A stretch of 58,907 nucleotides of DNA. Origin: Cryptomeria japonica (lineage: Eukaryota; Streptophyta; Pinopsida; Cupressales; Cupressaceae). Within the stretch, counting starts at the first letter, position 1; each line of letters opens with the position of its first letter. The notes under the pieces were generated by a model. It saw only the letters and a list, made by a program, of their open reading frames with translations, was not told the origin of the DNA and did not search any database. Of the stretch, positions 9,181 to 18,533 are shown in pieces. Both the position numbers and the translations under genes were made by a program. Location of the stretch: positions 87,501-146,407 of the forward strand of contig NW_026729202.1 in NCBI RefSeq assembly GCF_030272615.1, read 5' to 3'.

Positions 9181-9211
9181 CCTCCCCTATATAAAGCTAT
9201 TTGTCCGATTC
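9181..9211 (-). promoter_or_regulatory. Predicted RNA polymerase I spacer promoter core 13 (most distal)
   Basis: The core TATATAGGGGAGG is intact on the minus strand, but one extra A/T pair follows it (TATATAAAGC on the +), making this copy 31 bp. It is the copy nearest to the 5S-bearing array. Confidence 0.5.
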
Positions 9212-9240
9212 TCATACGTGTAGTCTGCAGCAGCGATTAG

Positions 9241-9470
9241 GACATCGACCCCAACTTCCGAATTCGTTTGCATTGACCGCACCAAAGGTGCACGCCTTGG
9301 TGTGCACCCTGGAGTGCACTTTGGTGCTCACCTCGGTGCACACTTTGGTGTGCACCTCGGTGTGCACCAAAGGTGCGCACCTTGGAGCGCACCAAAGGTG
9401 TACACTTTGGAGCGCACCACATAGGGTCTTTGAGAGGTTGGCGCAGTGCGCACACCAAGGTGGGTGTTGA
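9241..9470. repeat. Palindromic GGTGCRCACC-type simple repeat
   Basis: Runs of GTGCACC, GGTGCGCACC, TTGGAGYGCAC and GGTGTGCACC alternate every 10-20 bases, so the strand is rich in short palindromes. The same vocabulary makes up the GC-rich modules of the 7.9-kb repeats further right, which suggests shared ancestry. No gene is visible. Confidence 0.8.
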
Positions 9471-10648
9471 GGTGCGTGCCGAGGTGGGTGGGTGCTAGGG
9501 TGCGCTCCATGGTGGGTGCCAGGGTGGGTGCGTGCTAGGGTGGATTCCAAAGAGGGTCATAGGGTGGGTGCCAAGGTGGGTTGGTGATATAGTGGGTTCA
9601 AAGGTGGGTACTAGGGTGGGTTCCAAGGTGGGTCACAAGTTGGGTGCCAGGATGCGTGGGTGTTAGGTTGGGTGCCAAGGTGGGCTCCTGCGTGGGTGGG
9701 TGCTAGGGTGGGTTTCAAGGTGGACGCGAGGGCGGGTGCCAAGGTGGGTAACAAGTTGGGTGTTAGGATGGGTGAGTGCTAGAGTGGGTGCCAAGGTGGG
9801 TGGGTGCTAAGGTGGATGCCAAGGTGGTTCACAGGGTGGGTGGGTTCTAGGGTGAGTTCCAAGGTGGGTCACAGGTTCAGTGCTAGGGTGGGTGTCAAGG
9901 CGGGTGTCGAGGTGCCTGGGTGCTAGGGTGTGGATGCCAATGTGGGTCATAGGGTGGGTACTAGGGTGGGCTGCAATGTGGGTGCCAAGGTGGGTAACAT
10001 GCTCGGTGGGTTCTAAATTGGGTGCCAGGGTGGGTGTGCACCCACCTTGCCCGAGGTGGGTGCCAAGGTGCCAGTGTGGGTGGGTGCTAAGGTGGATGCC
10101 AAGGTGGGTGAGAAGGTGGGTGATAGGTTGAGTGGTAGGATGGGTGGGTGCCAAGATGGGTCACAGGGTGGGTGCAAGGGTGGGTAGGTGCTAGGGTTGG
10201 TGTCAGGGTGGGTGGGTGCTAGGTTGGGTTCCAAGGTGGGTGCGAGGGTGAGTGTCAAGGTGGGTCACAGGTTAGGTGCTAGGATGGGTGAGTGCTAGGG
10301 TGCAAAGGTGCCAGGGTGGGTGCTAGGATGGGTCGATGCTAGGGTGAGTGGCAAGGTGGGTCCACAAGTGTCAAGGTGGGTGCCGAGGTGGGTGCCAAGT
10401 CGGCGACTGCTATGGTGGATGCCAAGGTGGGTCACGGGGTGGGTGCCAAGTTGCTAGGTTGGGTTCCAAGGTGGGTGCCAACGTGGGTGCTAGGGTGCGT
10501 GGGTTAAAGGGTGTGTCACAACGTGGGTGCCAGGATGGGTGCGCACCCACACTGGCCAAGACGGGTGCGGGTGCAAGGTTGGGTTCCAAGCCCGGTCACA
10601 GGCTGGGTGCTAGGATGGGTGGGTGCCAAGGTGGGCACCAGGGTGGGT
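9471..10648. repeat. G-rich degenerate minisatellite (GGGTGGGTGCCAAGG type)
   Basis: The + strand repeats GGTGGGTGCCAAGGTGGGT, GCTAGGGTGGGT and related 8-20-base words with no fixed period. Runs of GGG separated by 3-8 bases are dense enough to support G-quadruplex structures on the + strand. The tract continues without a break into the first 520 bases of the 7.9-kb repeat, so it is probably the ancestral flank from which the repeat unit was copied. Open frames of 60-115 codons, rich in Gly, Trp, Val or Thr, Pro, are composition artefacts. Confidence 0.85.
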
Positions 10649-11170
10649 GCACCCACCCTGGCCAAGGTGGGTCACGGGGTGGGTCCTAGGGTGGGTAACG
10701 GGGTGGGTACTAAGGTGCGTGCCAAGGTGGGTCATAGGGTGGGTGCCAAGGTGGGCACCAGGGTGGGTGTGCACCAACCCTAGCCAGGGTAGGTCACGGG
10801 GTGGTTGTCGGGGTGGGCGTCAAGGAGCCAAGGTGGGTGGCAAGTAGCCAAGTTGCGTGCCAAGGTGGGTGTCGGGGTGGGTGCCAAGGATCCAAGGTGG
10901 GTGCCAAGGAACCAAGGTGGGTGTCTGGGTGGGTGCCGAGGTGGGAGCCAGGGTGGGTCCCAAGGTGAGTGCAAAGGTGGGTGCCAGGGTCAAGGTGAGT
11001 GCCAATGTGGGTTCCAAGGTGCCAGGGTCAGGGTGAGTGCCAATGTGGGTTCAAAGGTGCTAAGTTGGGTGCGAGGTTGGGTGCGAGGGTGGGTGGGTGC
11101 CAAGGTGTGCTAGGTGGAAGCCCGGGTGGGTCGGCATCCCATGGGTGTCGAGTTGGGTGCCTGATGGGTG
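10649..11170. repeat. G-rich segment of the 7.9-kb repeat
   Basis: Continuation of the GGGTGGGTGCCAAGG-type tract. A 120-bp sub-duplication is visible: GGGTGCCAAGGTGGGCACCA occurs at 10621 and again at 10741, so the copy boundary falls inside the first of these two. It recurs in all later copies at intervals of 7922-7923 bases (7926 for the last). Confidence 0.85.
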
Positions 11171-11510
11171 CTTCTTGTCAAGTTTTAGTCGTCGGGACTC
11201 ATTTCGAGCCTTAGAGGTCGTTTCTTGTCCGGTTGCCCTGTCTTCGACCTGGGAACCCAATTTTGGTCCTCGGGTCCCATTTTTTTTTGTCTCGCATCCC
11301 ACTTTTGGCCTGTGGCCTTTTCGGGGTCGATTCTCGTTTTGGGCATCAGAGCATGTTTCTTCTCCTAAAACCCAATATTTGTTTATTAAGTCTCGGAACA
11401 CATTTTTGTTCTCGTGGACCCATCATGGGTCTTGGAACGCATTTGTGGTCCTTGGGTCCCATTTTGCATCCCGAAACTTGTGTTTTGGTGCTTGATCCCT
11501 ATTTTGGGTG
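11171..11510. other. T-rich island, the least repetitive part of the unit
   Basis: This 340-base segment is AT-richer than its surroundings and has T runs such as the T9 near 11280. Weak internal periodicity of GGGTCCCATTTTG and GGAACxCATTTxTG phrases (about every 30-60 bases) suggests an old, degraded repeat. No reading frame with plausible protein character is present. It lies about 400-730 bases upstream of the 5S gene and recurs in every copy, so it would make a good unique probe for the repeat. Confidence 0.6.
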
Positions 11511-11903
11511 CCCACCTTGCACCAAGTGCGCACCCGGGGCAAACCGAGCGCCTTGGTGCACCGGGGCAAGATCGAGCGTGCACCCGAGGCGCCCCGAACA
11601 TGCACCAAGGTGCACTCGGCCCACATGTGAGCGCAGGTCGTTGCGCCCGAGGTGGTGTGTGGGCACCGCGTTGCAGACGGGACACTGCACGCACACGACG
11701 CCCCCTCCAGGTGCACGCACGTAGGCCGGGCCGGGTGCACACCCGACGCCCTAGCAAGGTGCGCGCACCCGGGCAGGGCTCACACTTGGCGAACGGGGCG
11801 CACTTCGCGAGGGAGGGTGTGCACCTCGACGGGGGTGGGTGGCCGGGGTGGATTCGCACGTGGGTCGCGGTTTGCTAAGTACACACTGCGACAAGCTCAT
11901 AAC
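11511..11903. other. GC-rich 5S upstream spacer
   Basis: A GC-rich stretch with GCACC and GGTGC words but little exact tandem repetition. Just before the 5S gene the sequence becomes less GC-rich (GTTTGCTAAGTACACACTGCG). A TAAGTA at 11876-11881 lies near -28, where plant 5S genes usually carry a TATA-like element, and position -1 is C, as is usual. No canonical TATA box is present. No protein gene is visible. Confidence 0.6.
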
Positions 11904-12022
11904 GGGTGCGATCATACCAGCGTTAGTGCACCGGATCCCATCAGAACTCCGCAGTTAAGCGCGCTTGGGCCGGAGTAGTACTGGGATGGGTGACCTCCCG
12001 GGAAGTCCCGGTGTTGCACCCT
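11904..12022 (+). rRNA. 5S ribosomal RNA, copy 1
   Basis: Structural RNA of the large ribosomal subunit, made by RNA polymerase III. The gene begins GGGTGCGATCATACCAGCGT and ends GTTGCACCC, so GGGTGC and GCACCC pair as helix I. The internal promoter is complete: box A AGTTAAGCGCGCTTGG at about 11953-11968, intermediate element around GGCCGGAG, and box C around GGGATGGGTGACCTCC at about 11983-12000. The length of 118-119 nt plus a short U tail fits plant 5S. It sits alone in a 7.9-kb repeat rather than in the usual tandem array with a spacer of a few hundred bases, and it points opposite to the predicted 35S promoters. Confidence 0.97.
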
Positions 12023-12027
12023 TTTTT
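12022..12027 (+). terminator. RNA polymerase III T6 terminator of 5S copy 1
   Basis: Six T residues follow the CACCC end of 5S directly, and a second run of five T follows at about 12031. Four or more T on the non-template strand suffice for polymerase III termination. Confidence 0.85.
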
Positions 12028-12447
12028 AGTTTTTCGCCGGGCGTCGCAATGCTATTTGAATAAACCTTTTGCCCGTTTGCGTTCTCGTCGGGGCCGGGCC
12101 GGGCCGGGGTGCGCTGCCCGCACTACCGCGCGCGCGGGGGCGACACCGAGCGCGCACCCGAGGCGCCCCGAGCACACAGGCCACGGTGCAACCCGGGCGT
12201 TGTGCGCGCACCCCGGTGCGCCCGAGGTGCTGCGCGCGCACCCAGGTGAAATCGGTGTGCACCTCGGCCAGTGCGCGCTCGGTCGAGTCGCGCACGTTGG
12301 CCAAGGTGCACGGTGATGTTTCTTACTCTAAGGTTCCGCACCAGACGCCCGGGACAGGTGAGCGAAGCTGGGCGGGGCCGGGTGCGCGGCCGGGGCAGGT
12401 GCACGCAGCTGGAGAGAGCTTTGGAGCACACTTCGGAGCGCACCAAT
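12028..12447. other. 5S downstream GC-rich spacer
   Basis: After a short TTTTTCGCCGGGCG transition the sequence is strongly GC-rich, with GGGCCGGGCCGGG and GCGCGCGCGGGGGCG. In copy 6 this G run has one extra base. No gene or canonical regulatory site is visible. It ends where the first AT-rich block begins. Confidence 0.55.
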
Positions 12448-15400
12448 GATGCGCTCCATTCAAAAGTTTCCTGAAAAGGCAAAAAAAGTTGAGATTATAG
12501 AATTTCCCACTTGAGAGATTGTAAAAAAAAAAAATTTAAAATGAAGGAAACGCGGGTGCCAAGGTGTGCGCAGCCCAGCCAAGGTGTGCGCACCAAGGCG
12601 CCCACCCTGGCGAAGGTGCACGCAAGGTGCGCACCCGAGGCAAACCGGACAATTAACCCAACTTTCGACTTCGCGCGCACCTTGGAGCGCACTTCGGAGC
12701 GCTCCTTGGTGCGCACCAATCTTGGGCACCTCGGAGTGCACCATGGCGCCCACCAAGGTGCGCACCCGGGGCAAACCGAGCTCCGACTTCGTGCGCACCT
12801 TGGAGCGCACGAAAGGTGCGCACCATGGCGCCCACCAAGGTGCGCAGCCCAGCCAAGGCGTGCGCATCAAGGTGCGCACCCTGGCGAAGGTGCGCACCCG
12901 GGGCAAACCGAGCTCCGACTTCGTGCGCACCTTGGAGCGCACAAAAGGTGCGCAACCCAGCCAAGGTGTGCGCACCCCGGTCAAACCGAGCTCCGAATCG
13001 TGCGCACCAGAGGTGCACGCCATCGTGCGCACCTTGGAGCACACTTCGGAGCCCTCCTTGGTGCGCGCCGATGTTGCGCACCTCGGAGCGCACCCGGGGA
13101 AAACAATGCAATTAACCCGACTTTCGACTTCGTGGGCACCTCGGAGCGCTCTCGGGTTCGCACCTCGGAGCACACCGAGGTGCGCACCTTTGATGCGCTG
13201 CCTTCACCAATTTCCAGAAAAGGCAAGAAAACATTGAGAAGGTGTGCGCACCGAGGTGCCCACCCTGGCGAAGGTGCACGCGAGGTGCGCACCCGGGGCA
13301 AACCGGGCTCCGACTTCGTGCACGCCGCACCTTGGAGCACACTTCGGAGCGCTCCTTGGTGCGCACCAGGGCGCGCAACCCAGCCGAGGTGCCCACCCCG
13401 GCGAAGGTGCACGCGAGGTGCGCACCCGGGGCAAACCGGGCTCCGACTTCGTGCACGCCATGGTGCCCACCGCGGCGAAGGTGCACGCGAGGTGCGCACC
13501 CGGGGCAAACCGGGCTCCGACTTCGTGCACGCCGCACCTTGGAGCACACTTCGGAGCGCTCCTTGGTGCGCACCATGGTGCCCACCAGGGCGCGCAACCC
13601 CGCCGAAGGTGCACGCGAGGTGCGCACCCGGGGCAAACCGGGCTCCGACTTCGTGCACGCCGCACCTTGGAGCACACTTCGGAGCGCTCCTTGGTGCGCA
13701 CCATGGTGCCCACCAGGGCGCGCAACCCCGCCGAAGGTGCACGCGAGGTGCGCACCCGGGGCAAACCGGGCTCCGACTTCGTGCACGCCATGGTGCGCAC
13801 CGCGGCGAAGGTGCGCACCCGGGGCAAACCGGGCTCCGACTTCGTGCACGCCGCACCTTGGAGCACACTTCGGAGCGCTCCTTGGTGCGCACCAGGGCGC
13901 GCAACCCAGCCGAGGTGCCCACCCCGGCGAAGGTGCACGCGAGGTGCGTACCCGGGGCAAACCGGGCTCCGACTTCGTGCACGCCGCACCTTGGAGCACA
14001 CTTCGGAGCGCTCCTTGGTGCGCACCATGGTGCCCACCAGGCCGCGCAACCCAGCCAAGGTGTGCGCACCAAGGTGCACGCGAGGTGCGCACCCGGGGCA
14101 AACCGGGGTCCGACTTCGTGCACGCCGCACCTTGGAGCACACATCGGGGCGCTCCTGGGTTCGCACCGGCGTTGCGCACCGTGGTGGGCACCTCGGAGCA
14201 CACCAAGGTGGGCAGCGAGGTGCGCACCTTTGATGCGATGCCTTCACTAATTTCCATAAAAGGCAAAAAAAAAACGAGATTTTAAAATTTCCGTTTTGAA
14301 AGATAGTGAGAAAAAGGGAATGCTGGTGCCATCTTGAGCCCGCCCTGGTGCGCAGCCCAGCCAAGGTGTGCGCACCAAGGTGCCCACCCTGGCGAAGGTG
14401 CGCGCCCGGGCAATTAACCCAACTTCCAACTTCGCGCGCGCCAGGGTGGGAGCGCACCCAACAACCGGGCCTGGGAAGAGCCAATGCGAGAAACCCCACC
14501 AAACGCTCTGACAAAAAAAGAGGGGGCGCTCCAGTAACCCCGCTTCGGAGCGCACCCTGGGCAAACCCAGCCAAGGTGCCCACCCCGGCCAAGGTGCAGG
14601 CGAGGTGCGCACCCGGGGCAAACCGGGCTCCGACAACGTGCACGCCGCACCTTGGAGCACACTTCGTAGCGCTCCCGGGTGCGCACCTCAGAGCACACCA
14701 AGGTGGGCAGCGAGGTGCGCACCTTTGATGCGCTGCCTTCACTAATTTCCAGAAAAGGCAAAAAAAAAGGAGATTTTAAAATTTCCGTTTTGAAAGATAG
14801 TGAAAAAAACGGAACGCGCGTGCCATCTTGAGCCCGCCCTGGTGCGCAGCCCAGGTAAGGTGCCCACCCTGGCAAAGGTGCGCACCCGGGCAATTAACCC
14901 TACTTCCGACTTCGTGCGCGCCAGGGTGGCAACCGGGCCTCGGAAGAGCCAATGCGAGAAACCCCACCAAACGCTCCGACAAAAAAAGAGGCGGCGCTCC
15001 AATAACCCCGCTTCGGAGCGCAGCCGGGGCAAACCCAGCCAAGGTGCCCACCCCGACGAAGGTGCACGCGAGGTGCGCACCCGGGGCAAACCGGGCTCCG
15101 ACAACGTGCACGCAGCACCTTGGAGCACACTTCGAAGCACTCCCGGGTGCCCACCGGCGTTGCGCACCGTGGTGGGCAGCGAGGTGCGCACCTTTGATGC
15201 GCTGCCTTCACTAATTTCCAGAAAAAGGCAAAAAAAAATGAGATTTTAAAATTTCCGTTTTGAAAGATAGTGAAAAAAAAGGAACGCGGGTGCCATCTTG
15301 AGCCCGCCCTGGTGCGCAGCCCAGGCAAGGCATGCGCACCAAGGTGCCCACCCGAGGTGCACACCCGGGGCAAACCGGGCTCCGACTTCGTGCAGGCCGC

Positions 15401-18400
15401 ACCTTGGAGCACACTTCGGAGCGCTCCTTGGTGCGCACCATGGTGCCCACCAGGGCGCGCAACCCAGCCAAGGTCTGCACACTAAGGTGCCCACCCCGGC
15501 GAAGGTGCACGCGAGGTGCGCACCCGGGGCAAACCGGGCTCCGACTTCGTGCACGCCATGGTGCCCACCGCGGCGAAGGTGCACGCGAGGTGCGCACCCG
15601 GGGCAAACCGGGCTCCGACTTCGTGCACGCCGCACCTTGGAGCACACTTCGGAGCGCTCCTTGGTGCGCACCATGGTGCCCACCAGGGCGCGCAACCCAG
15701 CCAAGGTGTGCGCACCAAGGTGCACGCGAGGTGCGCACCCGGGGCAAACCGGGGTCCGACTTCGTGCACGCCGCACCTTGGAGCACACATCGGAGCGCTC
15801 CCAGGTTCGCACCAGCGTTGCGCACCTTTGATGCGCTGCCTTCACTAATTTCCAGAAAAGGCAAAAAAAAACGATATTTTAAAATTTCCGTTCTGAAAGA
15901 TAGTGAAAAAAACGGAACGCGGGTGCCATCTTGAGCCCTTCCTGGTGCGCAGCCCAGGCAAGTTGTGCGCACCAAGGTGCCCACCCTGGCGGAGGTGCGC
16001 GCCCGGGGCAAACCGGGCTCCGACTTCGTGCACTGCATGGTGCCCACCAAGGCGCGCAACCCAGCCAAGGTGCCCACCGCAGCGAAGGTGCACGCGAGGT
16101 GCACACCCGGGGCAAACCGGGCTCCGACTTCGTGCACGCCGCACCTTGGAGCACACTTCAGAGCGCTCCTTGGTGCGCACCAGGGCGCGCAACCCAGCCG
16201 AGGTGCCCACCCCGGCGAAGGTGCACGCGAGGTGCGCACCCGGGGCAAACCGGGCTCCGACTTCGTGCACGCCATGGTGCCCACCGCGGCGAAGGTGCGC
16301 ACCCGGGGCAAACCGGGCTCCGACTTCGTGCACGCCGCACCTTGGAGCACACTTCGGAGCGCTCCTTGGTGCGCACCATGGTGCCCACCAGGCCGCGCAA
16401 CCCAGCCAAGGTGTGCGCACCAAGGTGCACGCGAGGTGCGCACCCGGGGCAAACCGGGGTCCGACTTCGTGCACGCCGCACCTTGGAGCACACATCGGGG
16501 CGCTCCCGGGTTCGCACCGGCGTTGCGCACCGTGGTGGGCACCTCGGAGCACACCAAGGTGGGCAGCGAGGTGCGCACCTTTGATGCGATGCCTTCACTA
16601 ATTTCCATAAAAGGCAAAAAAAAAACGAGATTTTAAAATTTCCGTTTTGAAAGATAGTGAGAAAAAGGGAATGCTGGTGCCATCTTGAGCCCGCCCTGGT
16701 GCGCAGCCCAGCCAAGGTTTGCGCACCAAGGTGCCCACCCTGGCGAAGGTGCGCGCCCGGGCAATTAACCCAACTTCCAACTTCGCGCGCGCCAGGGTGG
16801 GAGCGCACCCAACAACCGGGCCTGGGAAGAGCCAATGCGAGAAACCCCACCAAACTCTCTGACAAAAAAAGAGGGGGCGCTCCAGTAACCCCGCTTCGGA
16901 GCGCACCCTGGGCAAACCCAGCCAAGGTGCCCACCCCGGCCAAGGTGCAGGCGAGGTGCGCACCCGGGGCAAACCGGGCTCCGACAACGTGCACGCCGCA
17001 CCTTGGAGCACACTTCGTAGCGCTCCCGGGTGCGCACCTCAGAGCACACCAAGGTGGGCAGCGAGGTGCGCACCTTTGATGCGCTGCCTTCACTAATTTC
17101 CAGAAAAGGCAAAAAAAAAAGGAGATTTTAAAATTTCCGTTTTGAAAGATAGTGAAAAAAACGGAACGCGCGTGCCATCTTGAGCCCGCCCTGGTGCGCA
17201 GCCCAGGTAAGGTGCCACCCTGGCAAAGGTGCGCACCCGGGCAATTAACCCTACTTCCGACTTCGTGCGCGCCAGGGTGGCAACCGGGCCTCGGAAGAGC
17301 CAATGCGAGAAACCCCACCAAACGCTCCGACAAAAAAAGAGGCGGCGCTCCAATAACCCCGCTTCGGAGCGCAGCCGGGGCAAACCAAGCCAAGGTGCCC
17401 ACCCCGACGAAGGTGCACGCGAGGTGCGCACCCGGGGCAAACCGGGCTCCGACAACGTGCACGCAGCACCTTGGAGCACACTTCGAAGCACTCCCGGGTG
17501 CCCACCGGCGTTGCGCACCGTGGTGGGCAGCGAGGTGCGCACCTTTGATGCGCTGCCTTCACTAATTTCCAGAAAAAGGCAAAAAAAAATGAGATTTTAA
17601 AATTTCCGTTTTGAAAGATAGTGAAAAAAAAGGAACGCGGGTGCCATCTTGAGCCCGCCCTGGTGCGCAGCCCAGGCAAGGCATGCGCACCAAGGTGCCC
17701 ACCCGAGGTGCACACCCGGGGCAAACCGGGCTCCGACTTCGTGCAGGCCGCACCTTGGAGCACACTTCGGAGCGCTCCTTGGTGCGCACCATGGTGCCCA
17801 CCAGGGCGCACCCGAGGCAAACCGGGCTCCGACTTCGTGCACGCCGCACCTTGGAGCACACATCGGAGCGCTCCCAGGTTCGCACCAGCGTTGCGCACCT
17901 TTGATGCGCTGCCTTCACTAATTTCCAGAAAAGGCAAAAAAAAACGATATTTTAAAATTTCCGTTCTGAAAGATAGTGAAAAAAACGGAACGCGGGTGCC
18001 ATCTTGAGCCCTTCCTGATGCGCAGCCCAGGCAAGTTGTGCGCACCAAGGTGCCCACCCTGGCGGAGGTGCGCGCCCGGGGCAAACCGGGCTCCGACTTC
18101 GTGCACTGCATGGTGCCCACCAAGGCGCGCAACCCAGCCAAGGTGCCCACCGCAGCGAAGGTGCACGCGAGGTGCGCACCCGAGGTGCACACCCGGGGCA
18201 AACCGGGCTCCGACTTCGTGCACGCCGCACCTTGGAGCACACTTCAGAGCGCTCCTTGGTACGCACCAGGGCGCGCAACCCAGCCAAGGTGCTCACCCCG
18301 GCGAAGGTGCACGCGAGGTGCGCACCCGGGGCAAACCGGGCTCGGACTTCGTGCACGCCGCACCTTGGAGCACACATCGGAGCGCTCCCGGGTTCGCACC

Positions 18401-18533
18401 AGCATTGCGCACCTTTGATGCGCTGCCTTCACTAATTTCCAGAAAAGGCAAAAAAAAGAAAAAAATGAGATTTTAAAATTTCCGTTTTGAAAGATAGTGA
18501 AAAAAACGGAACGCGGGTGCCATCTTGAGCCCG
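12448..18533. repeat. GC-rich modules punctuated by 11 AT-rich blocks
   Basis: AT-rich blocks of about 100 bases start near 12448, 13191 (truncated to about 50), 14231, 14726, 15195, 15829, 16582, 17077, 17546, 17902 and 18416. A typical block has TTTGATGCGCTGCCTTCACT, AATTTCCAGAAAAGGC, a run of 8-11 A, GAGATTTTAAAATTTCCG, TTTTGAAAGATAGTG and GGAACGCGGGTGCCATCTTG. The intervening modules are built from GGTGCGCACCCGGGGCAAAC, GGGCTCCGACTTCGTGCACG, TTGGAGCACACTTCGGAGCG and GGTGCCCACC words, repeating about every 63-74 and 128-133 bases. Long open frames of 200-662 codons on both strands, in several frames at once, result from the stop-poor GC-rich repeats; they shift frame between copies and encode nothing recognisable. 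Confidence 0.9.
14231..18011 (+). repeat. Internal duplication of about 2.35 kb inside the 7.9-kb unit
   Basis: AT-block spacings read 495, 469, 634 for the blocks at 14231-15829 and 495, 469, 356 for those at 16582-17902. The second set repeats the first at an offset of 2351 bases. Diagnostic variants agree between the two sets: the block at 14231 and that at 16582 share GAGAAAAAGGGAATGCTGG, and the blocks at 15829 and 17902 share CGATATTTTAAAATTTCCG. The second copy carries a deletion of about 278 bases near 17806. Both sets occur in every higher-order copy, so the duplication is older than the 7.9-kb amplification. Confidence 0.85.

Larger units (their letters stand above)
8262..9240 (-). 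repeat. 157-bp tandem promoter repeats (6 copies)
   Basis: Promoter cores at 8333, 8490, 8647, 8804, 9024 and 9181 are 157 bases apart, except one gap of 220 (8804 to 9024) that holds about 63 extra bases with GCACCAAAGGTGCACGCC. Each unit contains GGTCTTTGAGGTTGGCG, GGGGAGTCGACCCATCAAAC, the TATATA element, ATTCTCATACATG and GACATCGACCCCAAC. The units look like a shortened form of the 311-bp units, without the GGTCATCGGACCC half. Confidence 0.9.

Noticed and set aside
5069-9211. RNA polymerase II promoters reading rightward from TATATAAG
   Set aside because: No gene or plausible exon follows any of the 13 boxes, and the G run after TATATA on the minus strand fits the RNA polymerase I start consensus better. 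Not fully excluded.
9471-10648. Telomeric or subtelomeric repeat (TTTAGGG-like)
   Set aside because: The G-rich words are GGGTGGGTGCC and CTAGGGTGGGT, with no run of TTTAGGG or TTAGGG.
12448-18533. SINE or other retroelement with A-tail for the AT-rich blocks
   Set aside because: The A run is internal and followed by conserved sequence, and no target-site duplications or polymerase III boxes were seen around the blocks.
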